Below, one piece after another: positions 30,019-38,573 of a DNA stretch of 64,000 nucleotides. The first letter of the stretch is position 1; each line of letters starts with the position of its first letter. The DNA comes from an uncultured Bacteroidia bacterium (GTDB lineage Bacteria > Bacteroidota > Bacteroidia > Bacteroidales > UBA932). A program made the translations under genes and the position numbers. Under the pieces are notes generated by a model that did not search any database, was not told the DNA's origin, and saw only the letters and a program-made list of their open reading frames with translations. The stretch lies in the NCBI GenBank assembly GCA_902785575.1, contig CACZZF010000015.1:1-64000 (forward strand), written 5' to 3'.

Positions 30019-32082
30019 ATGAAAAGAATAGTCATCATACTTTTAGCCGTGTCACTCGCTACTACCGGATGCGAGCAGGACGATTTCCCCTTTAGTATGG
30101 AGGGACCCTTCGAGATGCCGGGAGGGCAGCAGACAGCAACAAATCTGAAAGACCCGGGACTGGCCTGGAGTACGGACTCTTTCGAGGCCACCATCGGTAC
30201 CGAAAACACTTTCCCCACGCTCACAAACACATATAAAGTGGATGTGACTTATGAATCCTCGCGACCAGAAGTCGCGACCATCGATGAGAACGGCATCATC
30301 ACTCTTCTGGCTAGTGGCACAACCATGATCAAAGTGTCCTCAGCATCCAATGGAACATATTCAGCATCAAGTGTTTCCTATATTCTGACAGTAATCAGCG
30401 CATCAACTGGTGAACCGGAAGACGATTCGCTTTCATTCGCATCCACCGGCGATACCTCGTCGGATGATGACATATCTACCACATCCTTCAAGGGAAAAAT
30501 CACCATCACGTTCTCCGAGTCAGGTGACGCTTCAGTTAAGGGCGACTCATACGGCTATGTCACAGTGGACGGCAACAAAGTCACTGTGAACAACACAGGT
30601 GGCGAAGTGCTCATATATGAACTCACAGGGACCACTTCCAACGGCTTCTTTAAAGTATATGGAGCCAAGAAACAAGCGATTGTCCTGAACGGGGCCAGTA
30701 TCACTAATCCGGACGGTGCGGCGCTCAATAATCAAAACAAAAAGCGCACTTTCATCGTAGTCAAGGGCAATAACACCCTTTCAGACAGCGCTTCGGCAGG
30801 TTACGTGGCCGAGGGGGAAGAGGATCTGAAGTCTGTCCTGTTCAGCGAGGCGCAACTGATTTTCAGCGGTAGCGGATTGCTCACTGTCAACGCCATGAAT
30901 AAGCAGGGCAAATCAGCGATCGCCTCTGACGACTATATCCGTATGATGGACAGCCCTACCATCAAAGTCAACTCTGGCGAAAGCGCAGGACATGGATTCA
31001 AAGGCAAGGATTACGTCCAACTTTCTAATGGATCCCTGGTCGTTTCAACCGCAGCCGCTTTGAAGAAAGGAATCAGTTCTGATGATTATGTCCTGGTGGA
31101 AGGCGGCACACATATGGTCACGGTAAGCGGTGGAGTGGCATATGATGAAGAAGACTCTGAATATTCCGGCACCGCTGGCGTGAAAGCCGACAACTACTTC
31201 GCCATGACCGGCGGTTCCCTGACTATCAAGAACACCGGCAACGGAGGCAAGGGCATCAATGCCGGAAGCTACGATTTCGACTCTGAGAACCACACTTTAT
31301 CCGATAGCTATATCACAGGAGGCTGCCTTACCGTGACGACCACAGGCCGTGAATCCAACGACGTGTCTGCCAAGGGCATCAAGATCGGTTGGGTTACCAA
31401 AAGTGGATCAGGTGACCACGCGAAGGTTACCGGAAATGCCGGGAAACTGGTCATCAGCGGTGGAACTGTTGTGGTGAACAGCGCTGGCGGAGAAGGCTTG
31501 GAGGTTAAGGGAGACCTGATCTTCGACGGTGGCGAGACCTACATCTCTTCCACAAGCGACGACGCGATCAACTGCCAAGGTGACTTGACCGTCAACAACG
31601 GCTATGTCTATGCCTTCTCATCCCAAAATGACGCCATGGACTCTAACGGAAACACCAATCTTAACGGAGGTTACGTAATGGCCATCTGCACGAAAGGCAA
31701 TCCGGAAGTAGCCATCGACGCCAACACCGAGGAAGGGAAGAAGCTATATATCAATAGCGGCGCCACATTGGTCGCATACGGTGGTTTGGAGAGAGGTTAC
31801 TCGGCGTCCCAGAATGTTTACGGCATGAGCTGTACCGCTGGTTCTTGGAACGCGCTTCACAACGGCAAATCCTTTATCGCGGCATTCAAGGTTCCCGGCA
31901 ACATCTCAAACGTCATTGTCTCCGCGCCCTCGTTGTCAAGCGGCTATAAGAGCGTGAGTGTGAGCGGTGAGGCCAAGTGCAACGGCATCTGGGCAACTGA
32001 AGGGATATCAGGTGGTTCCACAACGACTCTCTCCAACTATAACGGAGGGAACAACGGCCCCGGGGGCGGCCCGGGCCGTTAA
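30019..32082 (+). CDS. Surface lipoprotein with Ig-like domain and DUF4353 carbohydrate-binding repeats
   Basis: A 687-residue lipoprotein (SLATTGCEQ, Cys18). Residues ~45-135 are a bacterial Ig-like (BIG2) domain (VTYESSRPEVATIDENG, GTTMIKVSS). The rest is a long beta-helix-like series of short repeats (GSLVVSTAAALKKGISSDDYV, GGTVVVNSAGGEGLEVKGDL, GGETYISSTSDDAINCQGDL), the DUF4353 pattern found in adhesin-like or carbohydrate-binding proteins. The C-terminus is a Gly/Asn/Pro tail. It is divergent from a LytS/LytTR pair, a common arrangement, and may be under its control. No enzyme motif is seen. Confidence 0.85.
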   Translation: MKRIVIILLAVSLATTGCEQDDFPFSMEGPFEMPGGQQTATNLKDPGLAWSTDSFEATIGTENTFPTLTNTYKVDVTYESSRPEVATIDENGIITLLASGTTMIKVSSASNGTYSASSVSYILTVISASTGEPEDDSLSFASTGDTSSDDDISTTSFKGKITITFSESGDASVKGDSYGYVTVDGNKVTVNNTGGEVLIYELTGTTSNGFFKVYGAKKQAIVLNGASITNPDGAALNNQNKKRTFIVVKGNNTLSDSASAGYVAEGEEDLKSVLFSEAQLIFSGSGLLTVNAMNKQGKSAIASDDYIRMMDSPTIKVNSGESAGHGFKGKDYVQLSNGSLVVSTAAALKKGISSDDYVLVEGGTHMVTVSGGVAYDEEDSEYSGTAGVKADNYFAMTGGSLTIKNTGNGGKGINAGSYDFDSENHTLSDSYITGGCLTVTTTGRESNDVSAKGIKIGWVTKSGSGDHAKVTGNAGKLVISGGTVVVNSAGGEGLEVKGDLIFDGGETYISSTSDDAINCQGDLTVNNGYVYAFSSQNDAMDSNGNTNLNGGYVMAICTKGNPEVAIDANTEEGKKLYINSGATLVAYGGLERGYSASQNVYGMSCTAGSWNALHNGKSFIAAFKVPGNISNVIVSAPSLSSGYKSVSVSGEAKCNGIWATEGISGGSTTTLSNYNGGNNGPGGGPGR

Positions 32083-32098
32083 TCGACAGGGAAATATG

Positions 32099-33238
32099 CT
32101 ATTGGCCCAGGGAGAAGAAATTGGTAGTCTCGTAGGTGTTCCAGTTGCGCAAGGACAGAGTGATGTTTTTCTGGTCATAGACGTTGCTGTACTGCGTGTC
32201 CTCGACTGTGCCATCCTCCCACAAGAGATCTTTCCAATGAACCTGGGCAAGGCATTCCTGCGCCTCTTCCAATGTCAGTTTCCCATTGTGGCCGTCCAGA
32301 TAAGCCGTGGCGGTCTCATAACGCCACCAGCTTTTGCTATGGGGATTCCCGACAGCGATATCCGGCTCTGTGGTGTAGTATTTCTCAGAAAGAAGGTGAT
32401 TTGTCACGAGCATATATTCAGCTTCGGGATCCTTCCTGACGATCATGGTCTTCCAGCCATCTTCTTTGTCGAATTCCACGACAGCGCAGTCTCCATTCGC
32501 GTCCGCCACCATGTAATGATAACCTGAACCCACGGTCGCGTCATGCCGTACATCAACTGTTTCCAATAAGGCCAAGGCTTCCTCAACGGTAGAGCAGCGA
32601 TCCAGCCACAGACGCATTATGATTGTCGTTCCGACGTCGTGTTTGTCGGTAGCCTGCTGGGAAGCCTGCTTCGGAAGAGCCATGATAGAGGTGCAGAGAC
32701 CTTTCTCGTTGATTCCGTCGACAGGAGCATAGACAGCGGCCAGACAGCTGACTTTTGTCATGAAAGAGGTCGGTATCTTATCCAGCGAATATCCGAAATG
32801 GGACATGTCGCTGACCGCTATCGACGAATAACCCTTCTTCGGGCGGGAAATCGTCACCATCGTCGGGTTCTTGTAATAATCGTAGTTGCGGCCATACCAG
32901 AAGCCGTCTCCGTCAGCCTTACCGGCCTGGAAACTCGTGCAGTTGAAAGTCTCCAACTCGCCATTCTCATCGGCCACCTGGGCGCTCTTCATTTTGATTG
33001 GAATGCCTTTACCGATACGGCTGATGATATAATCAAGCAGTTCCGGATTCTCGTCAATATCTTTCGCCACGACATCGTCCAGATCATAGGCAGCCTTGTA
33101 TTCCATCTGGTACAAGTAATGGTTCCCATCAACGGAACGCACGGAACGAAGGGTTGCTATCTCGCCGCTCCATATAAGAGCGACAGCGACGCAAATCGCC
33201 ACAACGATAGCCAGGATCCAGAGGAGAATCTTCTTCAT
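32099..33238 (-). CDS. Choloylglycine-hydrolase-like Ntn linear amide hydrolase
   Basis: A 379-residue protein with an N-terminal hydrophobic signal or anchor (LLWILAIVVAICVAVALIW) and a fold of the choloylglycine hydrolase/penicillin V acylase superfamily. The probable nucleophile is Cys100 in FNCTSFQ, so the first ~99 residues would be removed by self-cleavage. Other signatures are FWYGRNYDYYKNP, GINEKGLCTSIMAL and VTNHLLSEKYY. Classic bile-salt hydrolases begin directly with the Cys and are cytosolic; this one is longer and exported, like related enzymes of unknown substrate. An N-acyl amide is the probable class of substrate. Confidence 0.82.
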   Translation of the reverse strand: MKKILLWILAIVVAICVAVALIWSGEIATLRSVRSVDGNHYLYQMEYKAAYDLDDVVAKDIDENPELLDYIISRIGKGIPIKMKSAQVADENGELETFNCTSFQAGKADGDGFWYGRNYDYYKNPTMVTISRPKKGYSSIAVSDMSHFGYSLDKIPTSFMTKVSCLAAVYAPVDGINEKGLCTSIMALPKQASQQATDKHDVGTTIIMRLWLDRCSTVEEALALLETVDVRHDATVGSGYHYMVADANGDCAVVEFDKEDGWKTMIVRKDPEAEYMLVTNHLLSEKYYTTEPDIAVGNPHSKSWWRYETATAYLDGHNGKLTLEEAQECLAQVHWKDLLWEDGTVEDTQYSNVYDQKNITLSLRNWNTYETTNFFSLGQ

Positions 33239-33250
33239 GATCTACTTGTT

Positions 33251-33574
33251 TTATTGATTATTAACCTTATTCCTTTTGCTCTCATAATAGGAATGACGCT
33301 TGGGATTCTCCGGGAACCAGCCCTTGAGGACTCGTGTTTCCTGCCGGAACATCTCATGTATCGCCCAGAAACACGAGAAAGCGAAACCGCCAAGAATAGT
33401 TGAGATGACAGCGTCCTTTATGAAAAGGGACGCCCCGGTACATATAAGGCCAACTATCAGCCAGATCCACCAGCTTTGCTTGCCCCAAGCATATTCCATT
33501 TTGATGACGGCCGGGTGGCATATCCCTATACTCAGGAAAACCGCCGCGCCAACTATTATTCCACTGAAATTCAT
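33251..33574 (-). CDS. DUF4491 family membrane protein
   Basis: A 107-residue protein with three membrane segments (IIVGAAVFLSIGICHPAVI, WWIWLIVGLICTGASLF, VISTILGGFAFSCFWAI) and a basic C-terminal tail with WFPENPKRHSYYES. The length and the motif HPAVIKMEYAWG match the DUF4491 family, found in Bacteroidota and Firmicutes with no known function. It lies 12 bases upstream of the amide hydrolase gene on the same strand, so both may be on one mRNA. Confidence 0.85.
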   Translation of the reverse strand: MNFSGIIVGAAVFLSIGICHPAVIKMEYAWGKQSWWIWLIVGLICTGASLFIKDAVISTILGGFAFSCFWAIHEMFRQETRVLKGWFPENPKRHSYYESKRNKVNNQ

Positions 33575-33651
33575 TGCTTACTAATCACTTATCCTTATTT
33601 CCAAAACTGTAACTCAATTTGTTTCATTCACCAAAGATAACCATTTTTTCA

Positions 33652-33659
33652 TATCTTCG
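33652..33659 (+). promoter_or_regulatory. -7 box of the AmmeMemoRadiSam operon
   Basis: TATCTTCG, the C-variant of TAnnTTTG, lies 16 bases before the ATG at 33676. Confidence 0.5.
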
Positions 33660-33675
33660 CGAAAGAAGGTTTGTC

Positions 33676-35106
33676 ATGTCCAAAGAAACACAAAAAACGA
33701 GAAAGCCGGCTGTTGCCGGTTCTTTCTACCCCGCATCAGCGAAAGAAATCAAATCCATGCTGGGAGGATGGCTTCATCCTTCCGGAAACGATGCCCTGAC
33801 GCCCCCCAGGGCGATTATTGTCCCCCACGCGGGATATGTGTTCAGCGGTGAGGTGGCCGCCTCGGCATACAACCGCATCCCGCCCGGACATCAGTACAAG
33901 AGGGTTTTCTTGCTCGGTCCAAGCCACAGGGCAGGATTCGCCGGAGCGAGTGTGGACACAGTGTATTCCTTCGCGGAGACTCCCCTGGGAAAGGTTCCTA
34001 TCGACATCTCACTTGGGAAGAGACTGATCAGCGAAGGGAAAGGGGCCTTCACTTTCTGGAGCGAGGCCGCGCATGATGGCGAGCATTGCCTCGAGGTCCA
34101 ATTACCTTTCCTGCAGATGGTCTTCGGAGATGTTCCGCCCATTGTCCCGATTGTGATCGGGACCGAGCGCCTAAGCGTCATCCAAAATATAGCCAAAGCG
34201 TTGGAGCCATATTTCAACGAAGATAACTTATTCATTATCAGCTCGGATTTCTCCCACTATCCATCATATGAAGATGCCAGGTCCTCAGATCTTTATCTGG
34301 CGGAGACTATCACCACAGGAGGTCTTGAAGAGTTCCTGAAGGCCCTGAGGCAGATCGACAAGCAAGACTTCCCCGGCCAAGGCACCGCAGCCTGCGGAGC
34401 CTGTGCCATTGCCGTACTCCTTGAGATGATGGACGCGCAGGGGCGGGACAGCTTCTACGCCGAGCATGTGATGTACAGGAACTCCGGAGACTCCATTTAT
34501 GGCGACAAAGATAGGGTCGTTGGATATAATTCCATTGTTTTCACACCATCCGACCACCTGTTCCACTTCACTCAGGAAGAGAAGGAGAAAATGATCGCCA
34601 CCGCCCGATCTTCGATATATTCTTATCTCGGTCTGAAATATGACGGGGATGACTCCCCTGTCGGAGTATTGAAGGAAAAAGGATACGGGGTGTTCGTCAC
34701 GCTTAATCTAAATGGCAATCTGCGTGGGTGCATCGGAAGATTCACTTCCCCATCAAGCCTCCACTCCACGATAAGGGAGATGGCTCGGAGCGCCGCCTTT
34801 GATGATCCTCGTTTCCCAGCGCTCTCCAAAAAGGAAGCCCCGGAGATTGAGATTGAGGTTTCAGTCCTCTCCCCTCTTAAAAGAATACAGTCCATAGATG
34901 AGTTTAAGTTAGGCAGGGATGGGATCTACATGATAAAGGGATATAACCATGGGACCTTCCTGCCACAAGTGGCGAAGGAAACCGGCTGGAATACGGAGGA
35001 GTTCCTTGGGCACTGCGCCAGGGACAAGGCTGGAATAGGCTATTACGGCTGGAAGGACGCCGAGCTATATACCTACCAGACAGAGGTCGTCAAAGAATAT
35101 GACTGA
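33676..35106 (+). CDS. AmmeMemoRadiSam system proteins B and A fused
   Basis: A 476-residue fusion. The N-terminal ~270 residues are a MEMO1-like domain (AVAGSFYPASAKEI, IVPHAGYVFSGEVAA, FLLGPSHRAGF, DGEHCLEVQLPFLQ, ISSDFSHYP), with conserved His residues that could bind iron as in dioxygenase relatives. The C-terminal ~190 residues are an AMMECR1-like domain (FVTLNLNGNLRGCIG, AAFDDPRFP, IEIEVSVLSPLKRI). It overlaps the radical SAM gene by eight bases. The three parts co-occur in many bacteria and archaea; biochemical function is not settled. ATG at 33676 is chosen because the earlier in-frame start lies upstream of the promoter box. Confidence 0.92.
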   Translation: MSKETQKTRKPAVAGSFYPASAKEIKSMLGGWLHPSGNDALTPPRAIIVPHAGYVFSGEVAASAYNRIPPGHQYKRVFLLGPSHRAGFAGASVDTVYSFAETPLGKVPIDISLGKRLISEGKGAFTFWSEAAHDGEHCLEVQLPFLQMVFGDVPPIVPIVIGTERLSVIQNIAKALEPYFNEDNLFIISSDFSHYPSYEDARSSDLYLAETITTGGLEEFLKALRQIDKQDFPGQGTAACGACAIAVLLEMMDAQGRDSFYAEHVMYRNSGDSIYGDKDRVVGYNSIVFTPSDHLFHFTQEEKEKMIATARSSIYSYLGLKYDGDDSPVGVLKEKGYGVFVTLNLNGNLRGCIGRFTSPSSLHSTIREMARSAAFDDPRFPALSKKEAPEIEIEVSVLSPLKRIQSIDEFKLGRDGIYMIKGYNHGTFLPQVAKETGWNTEEFLGHCARDKAGIGYYGWKDAELYTYQTEVVKEYD

Positions 35107-35962
35107 GGCAAGGTTCTATAAAGCTACCGGTGATGGAGTCCGGTGCCTGCTTTGTCCTCACCATTGCCTCATCAAGGAGGGCAAAAGGGGTATCTGCCGA
35201 AGCCGTGAATGCCATGACGGGAAGCTTTATGCCCTATCCTATGGCAAGCCCTGCGCTCTCGCCATCGATCCTGTTGAGAAGAAACCCCTGAACCGCTTCA
35301 TGCCGGGAACATATTGCCTGTCACTGAGTTGCACCGGATGTAATCTTTCCTGCCGGTGGTGTCAGAACAGCGACATATCACAGGCCGCACCGGAAGATTC
35401 GGACCACACTACACTCTCGCCGGAAGAAGTGGTCGCGGCATGTATCAAGAACGGCTTGCCATCCATCGCCTACACCTACACCGAGCCGTTCACCTGGTGG
35501 GAATACATGTTCGACATAGCGGTCCAGGCTCATGAGAAGGGCCTTAAGAATATCCTGGTCTCTGCCGGATATGTCGAGAAAGAGCCTCTGAATGAGATAC
35601 TTCCGTTTATTGATGCTGCGAATATAGACATTAAAGCCATGGATGACTCGTTCTACCGCGAATATTGCGGAGCCACTCTTTCTCCAGTGCTGGAGAACAT
35701 ACTCGCCATGAAAGAGGCTGGCGTCCATTTAGAGATAACCAACCTACTAGTCACCGGCCTGAATGACTCGGCGGAACAGGTTGGAAAACTATGCGAGTGG
35801 ATGGTTTCAAATGGCCTGCAAGACTTGCCGCTTCACTTCAGCAGGTTCTTCCCGAGATACAAGATGACTGAAACAACTCCAACTCCTAAGGCGTCCCTTG
35901 TCATGGCCAGGGACATCGCCCTCTCTTCCGGAATAAAAACCGTATATCTAGGCAATATCTGA
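35099..35962 (+). CDS. AmmeMemoRadiSam system radical SAM enzyme
   Basis: A 287-residue radical SAM protein. The SAM-cluster motif is CNLSCRWC (Cys81, Cys85, Cys88); the N-terminus has additional cysteines (CLLCPHHC and GICRSREC, residues 16-38) that could hold a second metal site. The C-terminal part has NIDIKAMDDSFYREYCG and PLHFSRFFPRYKM, typical of PflA-like AmmeMemoRadiSam enzymes. It is translated from the same mRNA as the B-A fusion. The reaction and substrate are not established. Confidence 0.93.
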   Translation: MTEARFYKATGDGVRCLLCPHHCLIKEGKRGICRSRECHDGKLYALSYGKPCALAIDPVEKKPLNRFMPGTYCLSLSCTGCNLSCRWCQNSDISQAAPEDSDHTTLSPEEVVAACIKNGLPSIAYTYTEPFTWWEYMFDIAVQAHEKGLKNILVSAGYVEKEPLNEILPFIDAANIDIKAMDDSFYREYCGATLSPVLENILAMKEAGVHLEITNLLVTGLNDSAEQVGKLCEWMVSNGLQDLPLHFSRFFPRYKMTETTPTPKASLVMARDIALSSGIKTVYLGNI

Positions 35963-36844
35963 TTTCTTCGGTTCCATGTGTAATGTGACCAGGGCGTCCG
36001 GACCGAAGCGCTCTTTCAATTTGCGCTCAATGGCTGAGGCATGCTCATGTGCGGAGCTGAGCGGGAGATTCCCGTCCATCCGGATATGTGATTCAATCGC
36101 GATACGGTTACCTATACGGCGGGTCCGGAGATTGTGTGGCTCGGAGACATCTGGAAATGAAGCGATTATATCCAAGATCTCATGCTCCTCATCCGCCGAC
36201 AATGACTGGTCCGTCAATTCGCCCATACTGTCTTTCAGCAGGTCAAAGGCCACCTTCATCAGCATGCCGCCGACCACTATGGACGCGAGCGGATCCAAAA
36301 CCGCCCAGCGTTCTCCCAACAGAATGGCTCCTCCGATACCGATCGCGGCGCCTATCGAGGAAAGAGCGTCGCTCCTATGATGCCAGGCATTTGCGACAAC
36401 CGCTTGAGATTCCAGTTTTCGCCCCCTCACAACTGTGTAACGGTATAGGATTTCCTTGACCAGAATAGATATAACAGCGGCCAGAAGCGCCAGTTTACCA
36501 GGGACTTCCAGAGTCTCACCACCTAGCCAGTGGGCAAACTTCACAGCACCGGACACAATAATCCAAATCGCCGCCCCAACCAATGCCAGACCTATAAACA
36601 ATGTCGCTATGGTTTCGAACTTGCCGTGGCCGTAATCGTGCGACTCATCCTGCGGTTTGGCGCTGACCTTCACAAACATAAGGACAATGAGGTCTGTGAA
36701 GAAATCCGACAGGGAGTGAACGGCATCGGCGATCATCGCCGAGCTATGGCCTAATACACCAGCGACAAACTTGAACGTGAGAAGTGCCAGATTACCGGCA
36801 CTTCCCACGAGAGTGACTTTGTATATCTCTTTTTCCCGGCTCAT
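35948..36844 (-). CDS. Cation diffusion facilitator family transporter
   Basis: A 298-residue CDF transporter with six membrane segments. The two transport-site motifs are DAVHSLSDFFTD and WHHRSDALSS, with the HxxxD pattern typical of Zn/Cd/Fe/Mn exporters. The C-terminal cytosolic domain (~210-298) has the usual ferredoxin-like layout (IGNRIAIESHIRMDGNLP, AHEHASAIERKLK). I start at ATG 36844; the longer frame would need TTG and overlap the peptidase stop. It exports divalent metal in exchange for protons. Confidence 0.9.
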   Translation of the reverse strand: MSREKEIYKVTLVGSAGNLALLTFKFVAGVLGHSSAMIADAVHSLSDFFTDLIVLMFVKVSAKPQDESHDYGHGKFETIATLFIGLALVGAAIWIIVSGAVKFAHWLGGETLEVPGKLALLAAVISILVKEILYRYTVVRGRKLESQAVVANAWHHRSDALSSIGAAIGIGGAILLGERWAVLDPLASIVVGGMLMKVAFDLLKDSMGELTDQSLSADEEHEILDIIASFPDVSEPHNLRTRRIGNRIAIESHIRMDGNLPLSSAHEHASAIERKLKERFGPDALVTLHMEPKKSDIA

Positions 36845-36852
36845 CACGCAAA

Positions 36853-38106
36853 TCAATATTCATTGATAAATGTAGTTACCAGTTTGAATACAGGCTCGTA
36901 ACTATCAAACACGGCGTTCTGCCAGTTATCCTTCGGGGTATGGTAATACTGGAAAGCGTCTCCCTCCTCGTTCTCAAGGAATATGCAAGGAACATGTCTG
37001 ACAGCGAAAGGATAATGGTCACTGTTAGCGGCCAGATTCCCTCGATTCAACGCCTTGAAATAATGCTCACGCTCATTGATCCGCTCAAGCAAAGCGAACG
37101 CCCGCATCCCCTCATCACTGAGCTCACAGTATTGCACCGGGTTATTGTCTCCTATCATATCTATATTAAAGAGATACTTTATCTGAGATAGCGGAATAAC
37201 CGGATGATCAACATAATACTGCGACCCTCTAAGATTAGCATCCTCACCAGAGAAAGCGATGAAATACATGTCGTAAGGCGGCTTGTTAGCGGCATAATGC
37301 TTCGCAAGAGTCACGATTGCCGCCGTCCCGGAAGCGTTGTCATTGGCACCGGCATAGAACACTTTGCGGCCCAGATTCCCGAGGTGGTCATAGTGCGCCG
37401 TGAACACATAGCAACTGTCGTGGCGGGCACCCTCCACTTTAGCGATGACATTGAAGCACTCGTAATCATCAAGGAATAAATTATCGATATCTACCTTGAC
37501 GCTTTTAGCGCCCTTTGGGAATGACGGGCCGACCCAAATGATGGGTTTGTCCACCACTTTCTCTCCATAAGCCTTGTAGAACTTAAGCGGTGTTTCCCAA
37601 GTGTAAACCACTCCGGCATTAGGCGCTCCATCCTTGCTCTCAAGACGCCTGAAATCCTTACTGTGCTTGTAGGTGAACCAGAAGTCACAGACCACCATCG
37701 CCCCTTTATTCTCAGGAAGGGCAAGGTCAGCGAAGATCTTATCAGGATTGTAATTCAATGTATCCACATAATAGAGCGGATAGCTTCCATGGGCGCCTGG
37801 AGTGAATTCACGCACGGTGAAGTCTTCGCCAGCGACAAGTTTCTTGCCATCGACGGACATCTTCATCTTCTTCGGGAAGGTGTTGATATCCAATGTGAAA
37901 GGTTGAAGCGAGACCTCATCGGCCCCGGCTTTGACGAACTCTTTCTGAAGATATTTTCCGGCTTTGTTGGCCCCGTCTCGTGCATAGCCGCGGCCTTGGT
38001 ATTTAGCCGAACTCAGTTCTTTGACGATGCTTTTGTAATGGTCCAGATCCTGCGCCGCCAAAGCCGAGGAGACAAACACAAGAATGATCAAAGCAACCTT
38101 TCTCAT
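36853..38106 (-). CDS. Secreted M28-family metallopeptidase
   Basis: A 417-residue protein with a signal peptide (VFVSSALAAQ). The catalytic domain (~210-417) has M28 metal motifs: FTAHYDHLG, GANDNASGTA, FIAFSGEDANLRGSQYYVDH and NIDMIGDN, then DHYPF. Residues ~60-190 form a PA-like insert. It is expected to be a zinc aminopeptidase of the periplasm, trimming peptides, and differs from the other M28 enzyme at 55873-57438. A promoter-like box lies 50 bases upstream. Confidence 0.9.
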   Translation of the reverse strand: MRKVALIILVFVSSALAAQDLDHYKSIVKELSSAKYQGRGYARDGANKAGKYLQKEFVKAGADEVSLQPFTLDINTFPKKMKMSVDGKKLVAGEDFTVREFTPGAHGSYPLYYVDTLNYNPDKIFADLALPENKGAMVVCDFWFTYKHSKDFRRLESKDGAPNAGVVYTWETPLKFYKAYGEKVVDKPIIWVGPSFPKGAKSVKVDIDNLFLDDYECFNVIAKVEGARHDSCYVFTAHYDHLGNLGRKVFYAGANDNASGTAAIVTLAKHYAANKPPYDMYFIAFSGEDANLRGSQYYVDHPVIPLSQIKYLFNIDMIGDNNPVQYCELSDEGMRAFALLERINEREHYFKALNRGNLAANSDHYPFAVRHVPCIFLENEEGDAFQYYHTPKDNWQNAVFDSYEPVFKLVTTFINEY

Positions 38107-38156
38107 AGCCTGATATGATTATAATTTATGATTCAGATGTATTATCAACTTCTTTG

Positions 38157-38164
38157 TAAAGATA
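38157..38164 (-). promoter_or_regulatory. Possible -7 box of the M28 peptidase gene
   Basis: On the minus strand TATCTTTA, one mismatch to TAnnTTTG, lies 51 bases before the ATG at 38106. Confidence 0.4.
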
Positions 38165-38202
38165 GGAAAAACAAAATAGAAAAAGCGTAATTTCGCGCCA
38201 TT

Positions 38203-38312
38203 ATGAGAAATAACCACTTGCCTACGCCATTGAGCCGATCTATGCGGAGATGAAGGAGGAGCGACCTGAGTATTACAGACTATTTCGTAATGATGGCAAA
38301 TGTGCCTTGTAG
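38203..38312 (+). pseudogene. Decayed small coding remnant with a promoter-like box
   Basis: ATG at 38203 follows a TAATTTCG box (38188-38195) and gives a few codons before the frame breaks. A second frame then reads AIEPIYAEMKEERPEYY, RLFRNDGKCAL and a stop at 38310. The box, start and coding-like end suggest an internally deleted gene, but I cannot name the family. This lies in the AT-rich 38107-38573 gap. Confidence 0.35.
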
Positions 38313-38395
38313 ATAGTTTGAATCAATATTCAGTCGCTTTTTCATTGCGATAAGTCTAGACTTGTTTCACCGTAACGATACGCTTTTTGCGCTTT

Positions 38396-38425
38396 GGTGC
38401 GTTTTTTTTGATCCAAAAACGCACC
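38396..38425. repeat. Perfect inverted repeat (11-bp stem)
   Basis: GGTGCGTTTTT and AAAAACGCACC pair perfectly around an 8-base loop. The adjacent sequence repeats gctttttgcgctttggtgcg-like steps. It could be a terminator working in either direction or part of a small repeat element. Confidence 0.55.
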
Positions 38426-38573
38426 GTGGATGATAATAATACACTCGTGTGAGTTCTCCCATAGTATGGAGAAAACAGGCCTAAAAAGATTTATTCCCGC
38501 CCGGGCCCAATGCATTCAAACATTTGTCATAATCCGTTGCGGGAATCAAAAACTATTCCCACATTTGTATACG

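Noticed and set aside
32099..33238. Calling the Ntn hydrolase a bile-salt hydrolase
   Set aside because: The nucleophile is at residue 100 after an export signal, unlike classic cytosolic bile-salt hydrolases that start at the Cys; substrate is left open.
32639..33403. Plus-strand frame opposite the amide hydrolase and DUF4491 genes
   Set aside because: Both minus-strand genes match known families; the plus frame does not.
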